Shown: positions 24,750-33,057 of the stretch, piece by piece
How the letters are laid out: each line of letters begins with the position of its first letter
Position numbering within the stretch: the first letter of the stretch is position 1
NCBI RefSeq assembly: GCF_004342025.1
Contig: NZ_SLWN01000006.1
Location: 496,001-560,000 of the forward strand
Direction of reading: 5' to 3'
DNA length: 64,000 nt
Source of the DNA: Kribbella steppae
GTDB taxonomy: Bacteria > Actinomycetota > Actinomycetes > Propionibacteriales > Kribbellaceae
Notes under the pieces: model-generated
Told to the model about the DNA's origin: nothing
Database searches by the model: none
The model's input: only the letters and a program-made list of their open reading frames with translations
Made by a program: the position numbers and the translations under genes

Positions 24750-25670
24750 ATGACGGTAAGTGGCGACGAGGTGCGGGCAGCGGCGGAGCGGATCGCTGGT
24801 CGGGTACGGCGTACGCCGGTGATCCAGGTGGCGCCGGGCCTGACGTTGAAGCTGGAACTGTTGCAGCACACCGGCTCGTTCAAACCGCGCGGTGCGTTCA
24901 ACCGGTTGCTCAGCGCAAAGGAGAAGGGCGAGCTCACCGGTCAGGGCATCGTCGCGGCCTCGGGCGGCAATGCCGGACTGGCCGCGGCCTACGCGGCACG
25001 GGAGCTCGGCGTGCCCGCACGGATCTTCGTGCCGGTGACTACACCGGCCCCGAAGGTCGCCAAGCTGCACCTGCTCGATGCCGAGGTGATCCAGGTGGGG
25101 AACGAGTACGCCGAGGCCTACCAAGTCGCCCTGGAGGCACGGGACGCCAGCGGCGCGCTGTTACTGCACGCCTACGACCAGCCGGAGGTCGTCGCCGGTC
25201 AAGGCACCCTCGGGCTGGAACTGCTCGAGCAGGCCGGCATGTTCGACACCGTGCTCGTTGCGGTCGGCGGCGGCGGACTGATCGCCGGTATCGCGACGGC
25301 ACTCGGTGACAACGCCCAGGTCGTCGGCGTGGAGCCCGAGCTGGCGCCCACACTCCACCGCGCACTCGCGGCCGGTCAACCGATCGACGGCCCGGTCGGT
25401 GGCATCGCGGCGGACTCACTGGGCGCGCGTCGCCTCGGCGACCTGGCCTTCGCGGCCGCGCGGGAGTACGCCGTACCGTCGCTGCTCGTCGACGAGGATG
25501 CGATCGTTGCCGCTCGCAATGAGCTCTGGCACCAGTACCACCTGGCCGTCGAGCACGGAGCGGCGGTCGCGTACGCCGCGCTGGCGTCGGGCGTCTACCA
25601 ACCCGCCGGTGGTGAAAGGGTGGTCGTCGTGGTCTGTGGGGCCAACACAGACCCGTCGACGCTGAGCTGA
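24750..25670 (+). CDS. threonine/serine dehydratase-like PLP enzyme
   Basis: Fold-type II PLP enzyme of 306 residues. The Schiff-base Lys is in TGSFKPRGAFN, the substrate loop is AASGGNAGLAAAYAA, and the phosphate-binding glycine loop is VAVGGGGLIAGIA. The C-terminal ACT domain of biosynthetic IlvA is absent, so it is a short catabolic-type dehydratase or serine/threonine racemase-like enzyme. The product would be 2-ketobutyrate or pyruvate. It is divergent from prpE across 50 nt; 2-ketobutyrate leads to propionyl-CoA, which makes a link possible but unproven. Confidence 0.82.
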   Translation: MTVSGDEVRAAAERIAGRVRRTPVIQVAPGLTLKLELLQHTGSFKPRGAFNRLLSAKEKGELTGQGIVAASGGNAGLAAAYAARELGVPARIFVPVTTPAPKVAKLHLLDAEVIQVGNEYAEAYQVALEARDASGALLLHAYDQPEVVAGQGTLGLELLEQAGMFDTVLVAVGGGGLIAGIATALGDNAQVVGVEPELAPTLHRALAAGQPIDGPVGGIAADSLGARRLGDLAFAAAREYAVPSLLVDEDAIVAARNELWHQYHLAVEHGAAVAYAALASGVYQPAGGERVVVVVCGANTDPSTLS

Positions 25671-25683
25671 CCGGGGCGGTCAG
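25667..25683. terminator. short hairpin at convergent stops
   Basis: CTGACC, loop GGGGC, GGTCAG is a 6-bp stem between the PLP-enzyme stop and the rhomboid stop, which are 9 nt apart. It may serve both directions. Confidence 0.5.
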
Positions 25684-26294
25684 ACGACAGGTTTGCGTTT
25701 CGGCCGGTCGTCGGCGAGGACCCACGCGGCCACGACACCGGCGATCGCGCCGAACAGGTGGCCCTGCCAGGAGATGCCGTCCTGCGGCAGGAGACCGCCG
25801 AGCAGAGCACTCCCCCACACCAGCACCACGAGTACGCCGACCAGCACCTGACTGAGCCGGCGGTTGAAGATCCCACGCGCGATCAAGTACGACGCGAACC
25901 CGAAGACGAGACCGCTCGCGCCGATCGTGATCGTGTTCGGCGGCGAGATCAGCCAGGTGCCGAAGCCGCCGATGACGGTAACCATCGCGGTGACCGCGAA
26001 CAGCCGGGCCGCACCACCGACGGCGATCAACGCGCCGAGGGTGACCAGCGGCAGCGTGTTCGAGATCAGGTGGCCGAAGCCGAGGTGCAGGAACGGCGCG
26101 GTGACGACGCCGATCAACCCTTCCGGGTCGCGCGAGAGGATCCCGTACTGATCGAGCGCCCCGTTCATCGCCGTATCGACGATCTCGCTCAGCCACATCA
26201 GCCCGACCAGCAGGGCGAGCAACTTCAGCCCACTACCGATCCGGGCCGTATCAACGGTCCGTCCCGTCCGCTTCGCCGGGGTCTGAAAACTCAT
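25680..26294 (-). CDS. rhomboid-family intramembrane serine protease
   Basis: Membrane protease of 204 residues with about six predicted transmembrane segments. The catalytic Ser lies in ITIGASGLVFGFASYL (GASG) and the His in SWQGHLFGAIAGVVAAW. The HLGFGHLISNTLPL element of the second segment supplies the conserved His/Asn. Rhomboids cleave transmembrane substrates within the bilayer; the substrate is unknown. The start was set at the ATG with GAGGA 6 nt upstream. That start region can pair with upstream sequence, see the hairpin entry. Confidence 0.85.
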   Translation of the reverse strand: MSFQTPAKRTGRTVDTARIGSGLKLLALLVGLMWLSEIVDTAMNGALDQYGILSRDPEGLIGVVTAPFLHLGFGHLISNTLPLVTLGALIAVGGAARLFAVTAMVTVIGGFGTWLISPPNTITIGASGLVFGFASYLIARGIFNRRLSQVLVGVLVVLVWGSALLGGLLPQDGISWQGHLFGAIAGVVAAWVLADDRPKRKPVV

Positions 26295-26374
26295 CCACGT
26301 CCTCGCTTCGCTGCGGGCGCGGATGAGGCACGACAAGCACTCTGCTTGATGATGAACTCGCTCCGCTCGTTCAT
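26291..26374 (-). promoter_or_regulatory. three consecutive hairpins in the rhomboid 5' region
   Basis: Three inverted repeats lie in a row: TCATCC/GGATGA (26291-26296 with 26321-26326, which includes the start codon), AAGCA/TGCTT (26335-26347) and ATGAAC/GTTCAT (26352-26357 with 26369-26374). The loops carry GAGCGGAGCGAG- and GCAGCGAAGCGAGG-like sequence when read on the minus strand. The mRNA could mask the start codon. Confidence 0.35.
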
Positions 26375-26522
26375 ACCCCCAACGATGCCGTATCCGCTCA
26401 AATCTCAACCTGTGGCAGGCGCGGCGACAGCGCAGGGTGATCTTTGGGATACTCACCGTGCCTGAGCGGGGTGATGGGGCGGGCCGTAGTCGAGAGGCCG
26501 AGTGAGGTGTGGGGGAACCGCG

Positions 26523-27722
26523 ATGCCAGTAGCCGTCTATGTGCTTGGCCTGAGCATCTTCGCTCAGGGAACGTCGGAGTTGATGCTCGCCGGGCTGCTG
26601 CCTGAGCTGTCAGCGGATCTGGACGTCTCGATCCCCGCGGCCGGTCTGCTGATCTCCGCGTTCGCCGTCGGCATGCTGGTCGGCGCACCGGTCCTGGCGG
26701 TCGTCACGCTCACCTGGTCCCGTCGTACGGCGCTGCTGCTCTTTCTCGCCATCTTCGCCCTCACGCACGTCGCCGGTGCGCTCACGCCGAACTACGCCGT
26801 ACTGCTCTCCACCCGCATCGTCGGCGCCTTCGTCTACGCGGGCTTCTGGTCCGTCGCCGCCGTCACGGTGGTCGCGCTGGTGCCGGCGAACAGCCGTGCT
26901 CGGGCGATGAGCGTCGTTACCGGCGGACTCACCATCGCCACCATCGTCGGTCTCCCGGCCGGCACGATGATGGGCCAGCACCTCGGCTGGCGTACGGCGT
27001 TCTGGACCGTCGCCGGACTCTGCGTCCTCGCGATGGCCGGAGTCCTGGCAACCATTCCGGGCGGGCGTCCCGACCCGGAGCAGACGCCACGACTCCGTAA
27101 CGAGGTCCGTGCTCTCGCCAACTCGCGACTCTGGCTGGCGTTCTGCACCACCGCACTGGTCACCACGACCATCCTGGTGGTCTTCAGCTACCTCGCTCCT
27201 CTGCTGATCCAGACGACCGGGCTGACACCTGCCGCGGTGCCGGGCGTGCTGGCCCTCTACGGCCTCGGCTCGTTCATCGGCATCACCCTCGGCGGCCGGA
27301 CAGCGGACGCGCTGCCCTTTCACACGCTCTTCGCCGGCATCGCCGGCCTGACCATGCTGTCCACGATCCTCGCCCTGACCGCGAGCAACCCGATCATCGC
27401 CATCACGGTCATCGTCCTGCTCGGCGGCTTCGGCTTCGCGACCAACCCGGCCCTCAACGCGCGCGTCTTCAGCCTGGCCGGCGACGCCCCTACTCTGGCG
27501 ACGGCGATCAACTTCTCCGCGTTCAACGTCGGAATCACGGCCGGGCCGTGGCTCGGCGGTCTGGCGATCGCCGCCGGTGCGGATTACTCCGCACTCGGCT
27601 GGATCGCCGTCCCCACCGGGCTCACGGCCCTCGGCACCGTCGTCGTGGCAGCCCTCCTGCCGGTCAGTTCACCGGACCACTCGGGTCGATATGGCTCGGG
27701 TCGAACTCGGCGTGCCGCTTGA
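26523..27722 (+). CDS. MFS drug exporter of the Cml/Cmx (DHA1) type
   Basis: Twelve-segment major facilitator transporter of 399 residues. The N terminus VYVLGLSIFAQGTSELMLAG and the following PAAGLLISAFAVGMLVGAPV match actinobacterial chloramphenicol exporters (Cmx, CmlR) closely. LTWSRRTALL stands in the place of the usual loop 2-3 motif. Drug range is inferred from family resemblance; export of phenicols or an unrelated metabolite is possible. The ATG has GGGGGAA at 7 nt. Its last 59 nt overlap the convergent amino-acid permease gene. Confidence 0.8.
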   Translation: MPVAVYVLGLSIFAQGTSELMLAGLLPELSADLDVSIPAAGLLISAFAVGMLVGAPVLAVVTLTWSRRTALLLFLAIFALTHVAGALTPNYAVLLSTRIVGAFVYAGFWSVAAVTVVALVPANSRARAMSVVTGGLTIATIVGLPAGTMMGQHLGWRTAFWTVAGLCVLAMAGVLATIPGGRPDPEQTPRLRNEVRALANSRLWLAFCTTALVTTTILVVFSYLAPLLIQTTGLTPAAVPGVLALYGLGSFIGITLGGRTADALPFHTLFAGIAGLTMLSTILALTASNPIIAITVIVLLGGFGFATNPALNARVFSLAGDAPTLATAINFSAFNVGITAGPWLGGLAIAAGADYSALGWIAVPTGLTALGTVVVAALLPVSSPDHSGRYGSGRTRRAA

Positions 27723-29085
27723 ACACGTACTTGTTCAGCAGCCAGGTGACCGCCCACAGCCCAACACCGATCAGCATCAGCCAGCCGGCGATCTTGTAGT
27801 CGGCCGACGCCCGCCCGGACAGCGGGCTGGCCAGGTAGGCGCACAGTATGGCGCCCAGCACCGGCAGCGCGGTCGGTGCGCGGAAGTGCTTGTGCTCCAT
27901 CCGGTCCTTGCGCAGCACCAGGACGGCGACGTTCACGATCGCGAACACGCACAGCAGCAGGAGCGCCGTCGTGCCACCGAGCGCGGCCAGGTCGGCGTAC
28001 CCGATCAGGAAGAACGCGAGCAGCGTGGTGAACAGGATCGCGATCCACGGCGTACGACGCTTGCGCAGCACCCGGCCGAGCGGACCGGGCAGGACCTGCT
28101 CGTGCGACATGCCGTACAGCAGCCGGCTCGCCATCAGCATGTTGATCAGCGCCGAGTTGGCGACCGCGAACATGGTGATCCAGGCGAAGACCTCGAGCGG
28201 GAAGCCCGGGGCGCCGGCCGAGACCACCTTCAGCAGCGGTGTGGATCCCTCGTTCAGATCCTCGGGCGAGACCAAGGCGACTGCCGAGATCGCGACCAGG
28301 ACGTAGATGAGGCCGGTGGCGCACAGACCGATGAGCATGACCTTCGGGAAGATCCGGACCGGGTCCTTGGTCTCCTCGGCCATGTTCACCGAGTCCTCGA
28401 AGCCGACCATCGCGAAGAACGCCAGCGCGGTCGCCGCGGTGACGGAGCCGAAGGCGGATTCACCCGACGGGGTGTTGAACTCGGTCAGCCGCGACGTATC
28501 GCCGTCGCCGCTGCCGATCGCCCAGACACCGATCGCGATCACGATCAGCAGGCCGCTGAGCTCGACACAGGTCAGCACGACGTTCGCCTTCACGCTCTCG
28601 CCGACACCGCGCAGGTTCACCAGCGCGATCAGCGCCATGAAGCTGAGCGAGGTGATCATCAGCAGCGAGCCGCGCTCGGCGTCGATGTCCGCGGCGGAGA
28701 AGAAGTTCGCCGCGAACGCCTTCGACGCGCTCGACGCCGAGGTGAGGCCGGAGCACATCACCGCGAAGGTGAGCAGGAAGGTGAGGAAGTGGATCCCGAA
28801 CGCCTTGTGCGTGTAGACCGCGGCACCGCCGGCCCGCGGGTACTTGGTGACGAGTTCCAGATAGCTGGTGGCGGTCAGCAGCGCCACGATGAAGGCGCAC
28901 AGGAACGGCAGCCAAACCGCGCCGCCGACCTCGCCGGCCACCTTTCCGGTCAGTGCGTACACGCCGGTGCCGAGGATGTCGCCGACCACGAACAGCAGCA
29001 ACAGTCCCGGGCCCATCACCCGTTTCAGTTCAGGGCGCTCACCTGCCTTCGGTGCGGCGGCGCTTGCGCTCGTACTCTCACTCAT
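27664..29085 (-). CDS. APC-family amino-acid permease
   Basis: Amino-acid/polyamine/organocation transporter of 473 residues with about 12 transmembrane segments. TM1 has GPGLLLLFVVGDILGTGVYAL, where the G-[ST]-G unwound region is GTG. FFAMVGFEDSVNMAEETKDP in TM6 is a hallmark of the cationic-amino-acid/APC group. The start was chosen at the ATG after GGGAGG. The substrate is an amino acid by family; which one cannot be told. It overlaps the MFS gene at its 3' end. Confidence 0.83.
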   Translation of the reverse strand: MSESTSASAAAPKAGERPELKRVMGPGLLLLFVVGDILGTGVYALTGKVAGEVGGAVWLPFLCAFIVALLTATSYLELVTKYPRAGGAAVYTHKAFGIHFLTFLLTFAVMCSGLTSASSASKAFAANFFSAADIDAERGSLLMITSLSFMALIALVNLRGVGESVKANVVLTCVELSGLLIVIAIGVWAIGSGDGDTSRLTEFNTPSGESAFGSVTAATALAFFAMVGFEDSVNMAEETKDPVRIFPKVMLIGLCATGLIYVLVAISAVALVSPEDLNEGSTPLLKVVSAGAPGFPLEVFAWITMFAVANSALINMLMASRLLYGMSHEQVLPGPLGRVLRKRRTPWIAILFTTLLAFFLIGYADLAALGGTTALLLLCVFAIVNVAVLVLRKDRMEHKHFRAPTALPVLGAILCAYLASPLSGRASADYKIAGWLMLIGVGLWAVTWLLNKYVFKRHAEFDPSHIDPSGPVN

Positions 29086-29207
29086 GCTGCCTCCCTGGAT
29101 CGGTCCGATAGTCGACCACACCCGGGGTGCATCAGCCAGCACTTTCTGTGACCTCGGCCAGCCTGTAACCGGAAGGTGACCGGCGGCCTGCGACCATGTG
29201 GCCCGTG

Positions 29208-30140
29208 ATGCACCTTCGTCTCATCGTCCCACCGGATCGCACCGAGCGCGTCCTGGACACGCTCGTCGACGACCCACGGGTGACCAGCATCGTCCGGCTC
29301 CCCGGGGCGGCACAACGGCCCAAGGGCGACGTGATCGAGTGCGACGTCACCCGGGAGGCGACCTCGGAGATCCTCGGCTGGCTCAAGGACCAGGGCCTGT
29401 ACGACGAAGGCTCGGTCGCGATGGCGCTGGTCGACGCCGCCCCCTCCCGGAACGCCCGCGAGACCGAGAAAGCGGCGCCGGGCGCACCGGACGACGCGGT
29501 CATCTGGGACGCGGTCGTCGACAACGCCTACAACGAGGCCAAGGGCTCGTGGGTGTACTACGCCTTCCTCACGCTCGCGACGATGATCGCGGCCGTTGCC
29601 GTGGTCACCGATTCGGCGATCCTGGTCGTCGGCGCGATGGTCGTCGGCCCCGAGTTCGGAGTGGTCGCGGCGCTGGCCGTCGGCATCGCGCTGCGGAATG
29701 CCGGTCTGACCTGGCGATCGGCGCGGCTGCTGGCGCAGGGGTTCCTGCTGGCGATCCTGCTCACCACCCTCGCGGCGCTGCTCGCCCGCGCGGTCGGCTG
29801 GATCGATATCGGTGACGTGACGGGCGCGCGCCCGTTGACCGGGTTCATCTGGCGGCCGGACAAGTGGTCGGCCGTGGTCGCCGTACTGGCCGGATGTGCG
29901 GGCGTGCTGTCGCAGACGGCCGGGCGGTCGAACGCACTGGTCGGCGTGTTCATCTCGGTGACCACGGTGCCTGCCGCCGGGGACCTGGCGTTGTCGCTCG
30001 CGTTGTGGGCGCCGCAGCATATCGGGGGCGCCGCGGCGCAGCTCGGGATCAACCTCGCCGGGATGACCGCGGCCGGCGTGGCGACGCTGCTGGTGCAGCG
30101 GCGCATCTGGCGGATGTACCTGCGGGTGAAGAGCAAGTAA
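29208..30140 (+). CDS. DUF389 membrane protein
   Basis: DUF389 protein of ~310 residues, a family of unknown function. A cytosolic N-terminal ~100-residue ferredoxin-like domain (MHLRLIVPPDRTERVL) precedes about six transmembrane segments. The conserved ALTTxIAA-like first helix reads YYAFLTLATMIAAVAVVTDSAI and the following VVGAMVVGPEFGVV is the family signature. An in-frame ATG four codons upstream (29196) is the other candidate start. A strong hairpin follows the stop. The family has been suggested to act in transport or stress, without proof. Confidence 0.78.
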   Translation: MHLRLIVPPDRTERVLDTLVDDPRVTSIVRLPGAAQRPKGDVIECDVTREATSEILGWLKDQGLYDEGSVAMALVDAAPSRNARETEKAAPGAPDDAVIWDAVVDNAYNEAKGSWVYYAFLTLATMIAAVAVVTDSAILVVGAMVVGPEFGVVAALAVGIALRNAGLTWRSARLLAQGFLLAILLTTLAALLARAVGWIDIGDVTGARPLTGFIWRPDKWSAVVAVLAGCAGVLSQTAGRSNALVGVFISVTTVPAAGDLALSLALWAPQHIGGAAAQLGINLAGMTAAGVATLLVQRRIWRMYLRVKSK

Positions 30141-30145
30141 GGCGC

Positions 30146-30199
30146 GGGCGCGCGCGTTGAGGCTTGACCGGGCGTCCCCTGTCCGGTCCGCGCGCGCCC
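30146..30199 (+). terminator. large two-part hairpin terminator after DUF389 gene
   Basis: An 11-bp perfect outer stem (GGGCGCGCGCG at 30146-30156, complement at 30189-30199) stacks on a 6-bp inner stem (GACCGG/CCGGTC at 30166-30171 and 30183-30188). A 9-nt bulge sits on the 5' side and the loop is 11 nt. It begins 6 nt after the DUF389 stop codon. No U-tract follows, as is usual in high-GC actinobacteria. Confidence 0.8.
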
Positions 30200-30358
30200 T
30201 GCTCAGCTAGTCGTACCCCATTCGGGGGCCCTCCGCACCACGAGTTCGATTGACGTATGTCGGACATGGCGCGAAGTCGCCACACCCGGGAAAACGAATG
30301 CCCGGTCGCTCGGGAGACGAGATAGCCTGTCCGGGATCCGGTCGTACTGGAGGGATGG

Positions 30359-31315
30359 ATGCTGGAGTCGCTGGGGGTGGAACCGGCGGACGAACAGGCC
30401 TACCGCGCGCTGCTTGCCGCTCCGGGGTGCGACCTGACCGAGTTCGCCAAGCGTCTCGATCGGGACGAGAAAGAGGTCCTCGCGACGGTCGAGCGACTCG
30501 AGGAGCTCGGGTTGCTGACGACCACCGCCGACTTCCCGCCACGCCTGTTGCCGACCCGCCCTGATGTCGCGGTCGACGCGTTGGTCGCCGTACGGCGTGC
30601 CGAGCTGGACCGGGTTCGCGCCGAGGCACGGGTGATGCTCTCCGAACTGCGGGCGCAGGAACAGCATCGGCCGGAGAACCTGGTCGAGGTGATCGTCGGG
30701 CAGGAGGCGATCGCGGCCCGGTTCGCGCAGTTGCTGAACGGGACGCGTGAGCAGTTGCTGGTGCTGGACCGGCCGCCGTACGCGTCGCGGCCGGGCGAGT
30801 CCGACCCTCGGGTCCGTGGGCTGCTCAGCGAAGGTGTGGTTGTCCAGGGCATCTACTCCCCCGACTCCCTCGACGTGCCGGGCGGTGTGGACGAGGCGTT
30901 CAGCGCGGCCGATGCCGGCGAGACGTCACGGGTGCATCCACAGGTGCCGATGAAGCTGGCCGTGTTCGACCGCAGGGTGGCGCTGCTGCCATTGGCGGTC
31001 GACCAGTTGGTCGACAGTGCGCTCGTCGTCCATCCGTGTGCGCTGCTGGACGCGCTGATCGAGATGTTCACGCTGCTGTGGGGTCAGGCCGTGCCGGTGG
31101 TGCCGCCGGCCAAGACGGATCCGCTGGACGCGCGGTTGATGACGTTGCTCGCCGCCGGGTTCAAGGACGACGCGATCGCACGGCAGCTCGCGCTCAGCAG
31201 CCGCACGGTCGGGCGCCGGGTCGCTGAGCTGATGGAGACGCTGGGTGCGCGGACCCGGTTCCAGGCCGGGATCCACGCCCAGCGCCGCCATCTGCTCGAA
31301 GACCTCGACGACTGA
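30359..31315 (+). CDS. TrmB-like plus LuxR-type HTH transcriptional regulator
   Basis: Regulator of 318 residues with two DNA-binding elements. The N-terminal ~70 residues resemble a TrmB/MarR-type HTH (LTEFAKRLDRDEKEVLATVERLEELGLL). The middle is a phospholipase-D-like or sensor region common in this actinobacterial group. The C-terminal ~60 residues are a LuxR-type HTH (MTLLAAGFKDDAIARQLALSSRTVGRRVAELME). GGAGGG precedes the ATG. The signal is unknown. It overlaps nothing; its stop is 1 nt from the convergent nuclease gene. Confidence 0.75.
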   Translation: MLESLGVEPADEQAYRALLAAPGCDLTEFAKRLDRDEKEVLATVERLEELGLLTTTADFPPRLLPTRPDVAVDALVAVRRAELDRVRAEARVMLSELRAQEQHRPENLVEVIVGQEAIAARFAQLLNGTREQLLVLDRPPYASRPGESDPRVRGLLSEGVVVQGIYSPDSLDVPGGVDEAFSAADAGETSRVHPQVPMKLAVFDRRVALLPLAVDQLVDSALVVHPCALLDALIEMFTLLWGQAVPVVPPAKTDPLDARLMTLLAAGFKDDAIARQLALSSRTVGRRVAELMETLGARTRFQAGIHAQRRHLLEDLDD

Positions 31316-31316
31316 C

Positions 31317-31946
31317 TCAGCAGGTGCCGAGCATCTGCTGGAGGGCGGTCTTCTCCGCCGACTGCAGCGAGAGGCCGTAGGTGTGCTTCACCCAGATCCA
31401 TTCGCGTGCGTAGATGCAGTGCACCGAGGCGTTCGTCGGCTTCCACTCGGACGGGTCGCTGTCACTCTTCGAACGGTTGCTCGACGCGGTGACCGCGATC
31501 AGCTGCGAGATGGTCAGGTCGTTGGCGAACTGCTGACGGTGGGAGGTGCTCCAGGCGTTCGCACCGGACTTCCATGCCTCGGCGAGCGGAACGATGTGGT
31601 CGATGTCGATCGACGAGTCGTCCTCGACCCAGGTGGCGTCGTACACGCTGTACCAGCGGCCGGCCGTCGGCTCGCACTGGCTGTCGACCGTGACGCCGGT
31701 GCCGTCACGCTTGAGCACCTCGTCGCGGGTGTCACAGGTGCCGGACTGGGTGATCCAGTGTGGGAACAGGTCCCGGCTGTAGCCGGTGGTGGAGCCCTCG
31801 GCTTTGACCGTGAGCCCCGCCAACTGAGTGGCCGCCGTACTGGCCGACGGCGGGGTCGGTGGGTAGGCCAGCGCCGGTCCGGCGCTCAGCGCCCACGCCG
31901 TCACCATGGCGACGGCAGTGATCATCAAAGTGGTGAAACGTCGCAT
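31317..31946 (-). CDS. secreted HNH-family nuclease (DUF1524/GmrSD C-terminal type)
   Basis: Exported protein of 209 residues. A Sec signal peptide is clear: MRRFTTLMITAVAMVTAWAL then a small-residue cleavage region around GPALA. The nuclease core is DIDHIVPLAEAWKSGANAW (the DHxxPL form of the HNH motif), the Asn is in SSNRSKSDSDPSEWKP, and Cys residues in SGTCDTR, DSQCEPT and VHCIYAREW may pair. Such extracellular HNH proteins are common in Streptomyces and relatives. DNA degradation or nutrient scavenging is likely. Confidence 0.85.
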   Translation of the reverse strand: MRRFTTLMITAVAMVTAWALSAGPALAYPPTPPSASTAATQLAGLTVKAEGSTTGYSRDLFPHWITQSGTCDTRDEVLKRDGTGVTVDSQCEPTAGRWYSVYDATWVEDDSSIDIDHIVPLAEAWKSGANAWSTSHRQQFANDLTISQLIAVTASSNRSKSDSDPSEWKPTNASVHCIYAREWIWVKHTYGLSLQSAEKTALQQMLGTC

Positions 31947-32059
31947 CAGTCAGGCCTCCGAAGGGTCGGGCGGTCCCCCCTGACGTGCTGCCCTCAGCCT
32001 TCCCCGATCACGCGCCGTAAGAAACCACTCACCGATGAAAGCCGTGTGAACGCTCCCGC

Positions 32060-32875
32060 TCAGGCCGGTGTCGGTGCCGCCGGCTCGAAGCCGGCCAGCA
32101 TCTCCTCCAAGGCGTGCTGGTCCGGTCCGACGAACGGATCGGACTGCGGTGCCGTCTCGAGCAGATCCAGGAATTCCGTCGTGTGTCCCGGCGCGGGCGG
32201 CAGGTGGGTGCTGAGAATGACGTCTGGATCCATCTCCCTCAGCGGCTGGATGGTACGCCGGAACGCGTCCTGGTCGACGTTGTGCACCCAGGGGCTGTCG
32301 AGCGTTGCCCACAGAAGCTGTCCACCGCGGAGCGCGTCGCGCGGAGCATCGCTGACATCACCGCAGTCGGCGAGCTCCGACGTCGGCATCGGCGAGCCGA
32401 AACAGTCGGAACTGAAGCACGCGCGCGAGCGATCGTCGTAGAAGCCGACGGTCGCCGGGCTGTCGTACAACGGCGGCCGGAAGGCGGTGACTGTCCGGTC
32501 CCCCAGCGAGAGCGACTGGCCGGGATTCAGCAGATAGAGCCGGTCCATCGGCAGCGGCCGCTCGGTCGACATGATCCCGGCGCCGATGAAAGTCGTGATC
32601 AGGCGCGCCTGCGGTGCCGCTTCGAGCAGGTCGAACAGCGAGCCGGTGTGGTCCCGGTCCGGGTGGGTCAGCCAGATCCACCGGACGTCCTGCGGATCGA
32701 CCACCGAACCGAGCGCGTCCATGAAGCCCCGGTCCGGCAGACTCAAGCCGGTGTCCACGACCAGCGGTTCGGCCCCGAGCAACACGAACGCGTTGATCGG
32801 CAGGAAGCCGATTCCGGGCACCGGCAGTTGGTCACTCAGCACGCTGATGTCAGCGCCGACACGGTTGATCCGCAT
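32060..32875 (-). CDS. metallo-beta-lactamase-fold protein, flavodiiron/ODP-like
   Basis: MBL-fold protein of 271 residues. The metal motif reads THPDRDHTG, that is HxDxDH rather than the canonical HxHxDH. That acidic second position is what flavodiiron (FprA/ODP) proteins have, with Glu there. FINAFVLLG-like and CFSSDCFGS segments and STHLPPAP also fit the oxygen-binding diiron group. There is no flavodoxin domain, so partners would be needed for O2 or NO reduction; hydrolase activity remains possible. The ATG has GGGGAG at 7 nt. Confidence 0.72.
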   Translation of the reverse strand: MRINRVGADISVLSDQLPVPGIGFLPINAFVLLGAEPLVVDTGLSLPDRGFMDALGSVVDPQDVRWIWLTHPDRDHTGSLFDLLEAAPQARLITTFIGAGIMSTERPLPMDRLYLLNPGQSLSLGDRTVTAFRPPLYDSPATVGFYDDRSRACFSSDCFGSPMPTSELADCGDVSDAPRDALRGGQLLWATLDSPWVHNVDQDAFRRTIQPLREMDPDVILSTHLPPAPGHTTEFLDLLETAPQSDPFVGPDQHALEEMLAGFEPAAPTPA

Positions 32876-33057
32876 GATGACTCCCCGTTGAAGTCCCGCC
32901 GTCACCCACGGCGAGAAGGCGAAACCGCTGCTCTTCGGAGCGTCCGCCGCGGGCCGCGCGCTGTCAAGAACCTGCCGACATCCCCTGTTTACAAGGCTTC
33001 ATGGTGCCGAAACGCCGTTCCGGTATACAGGCGACACCATCCAGTGAGGAGATGCCG

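Noticed and set aside
26523..27722. The Cml/Cmx-type exporter, YaaA and APH-fold genes as an antibiotic-resistance island.
   Set aside because: They are scattered among ordinary genes with the same codon use and no mobility genes; resistance is only a family-level guess.
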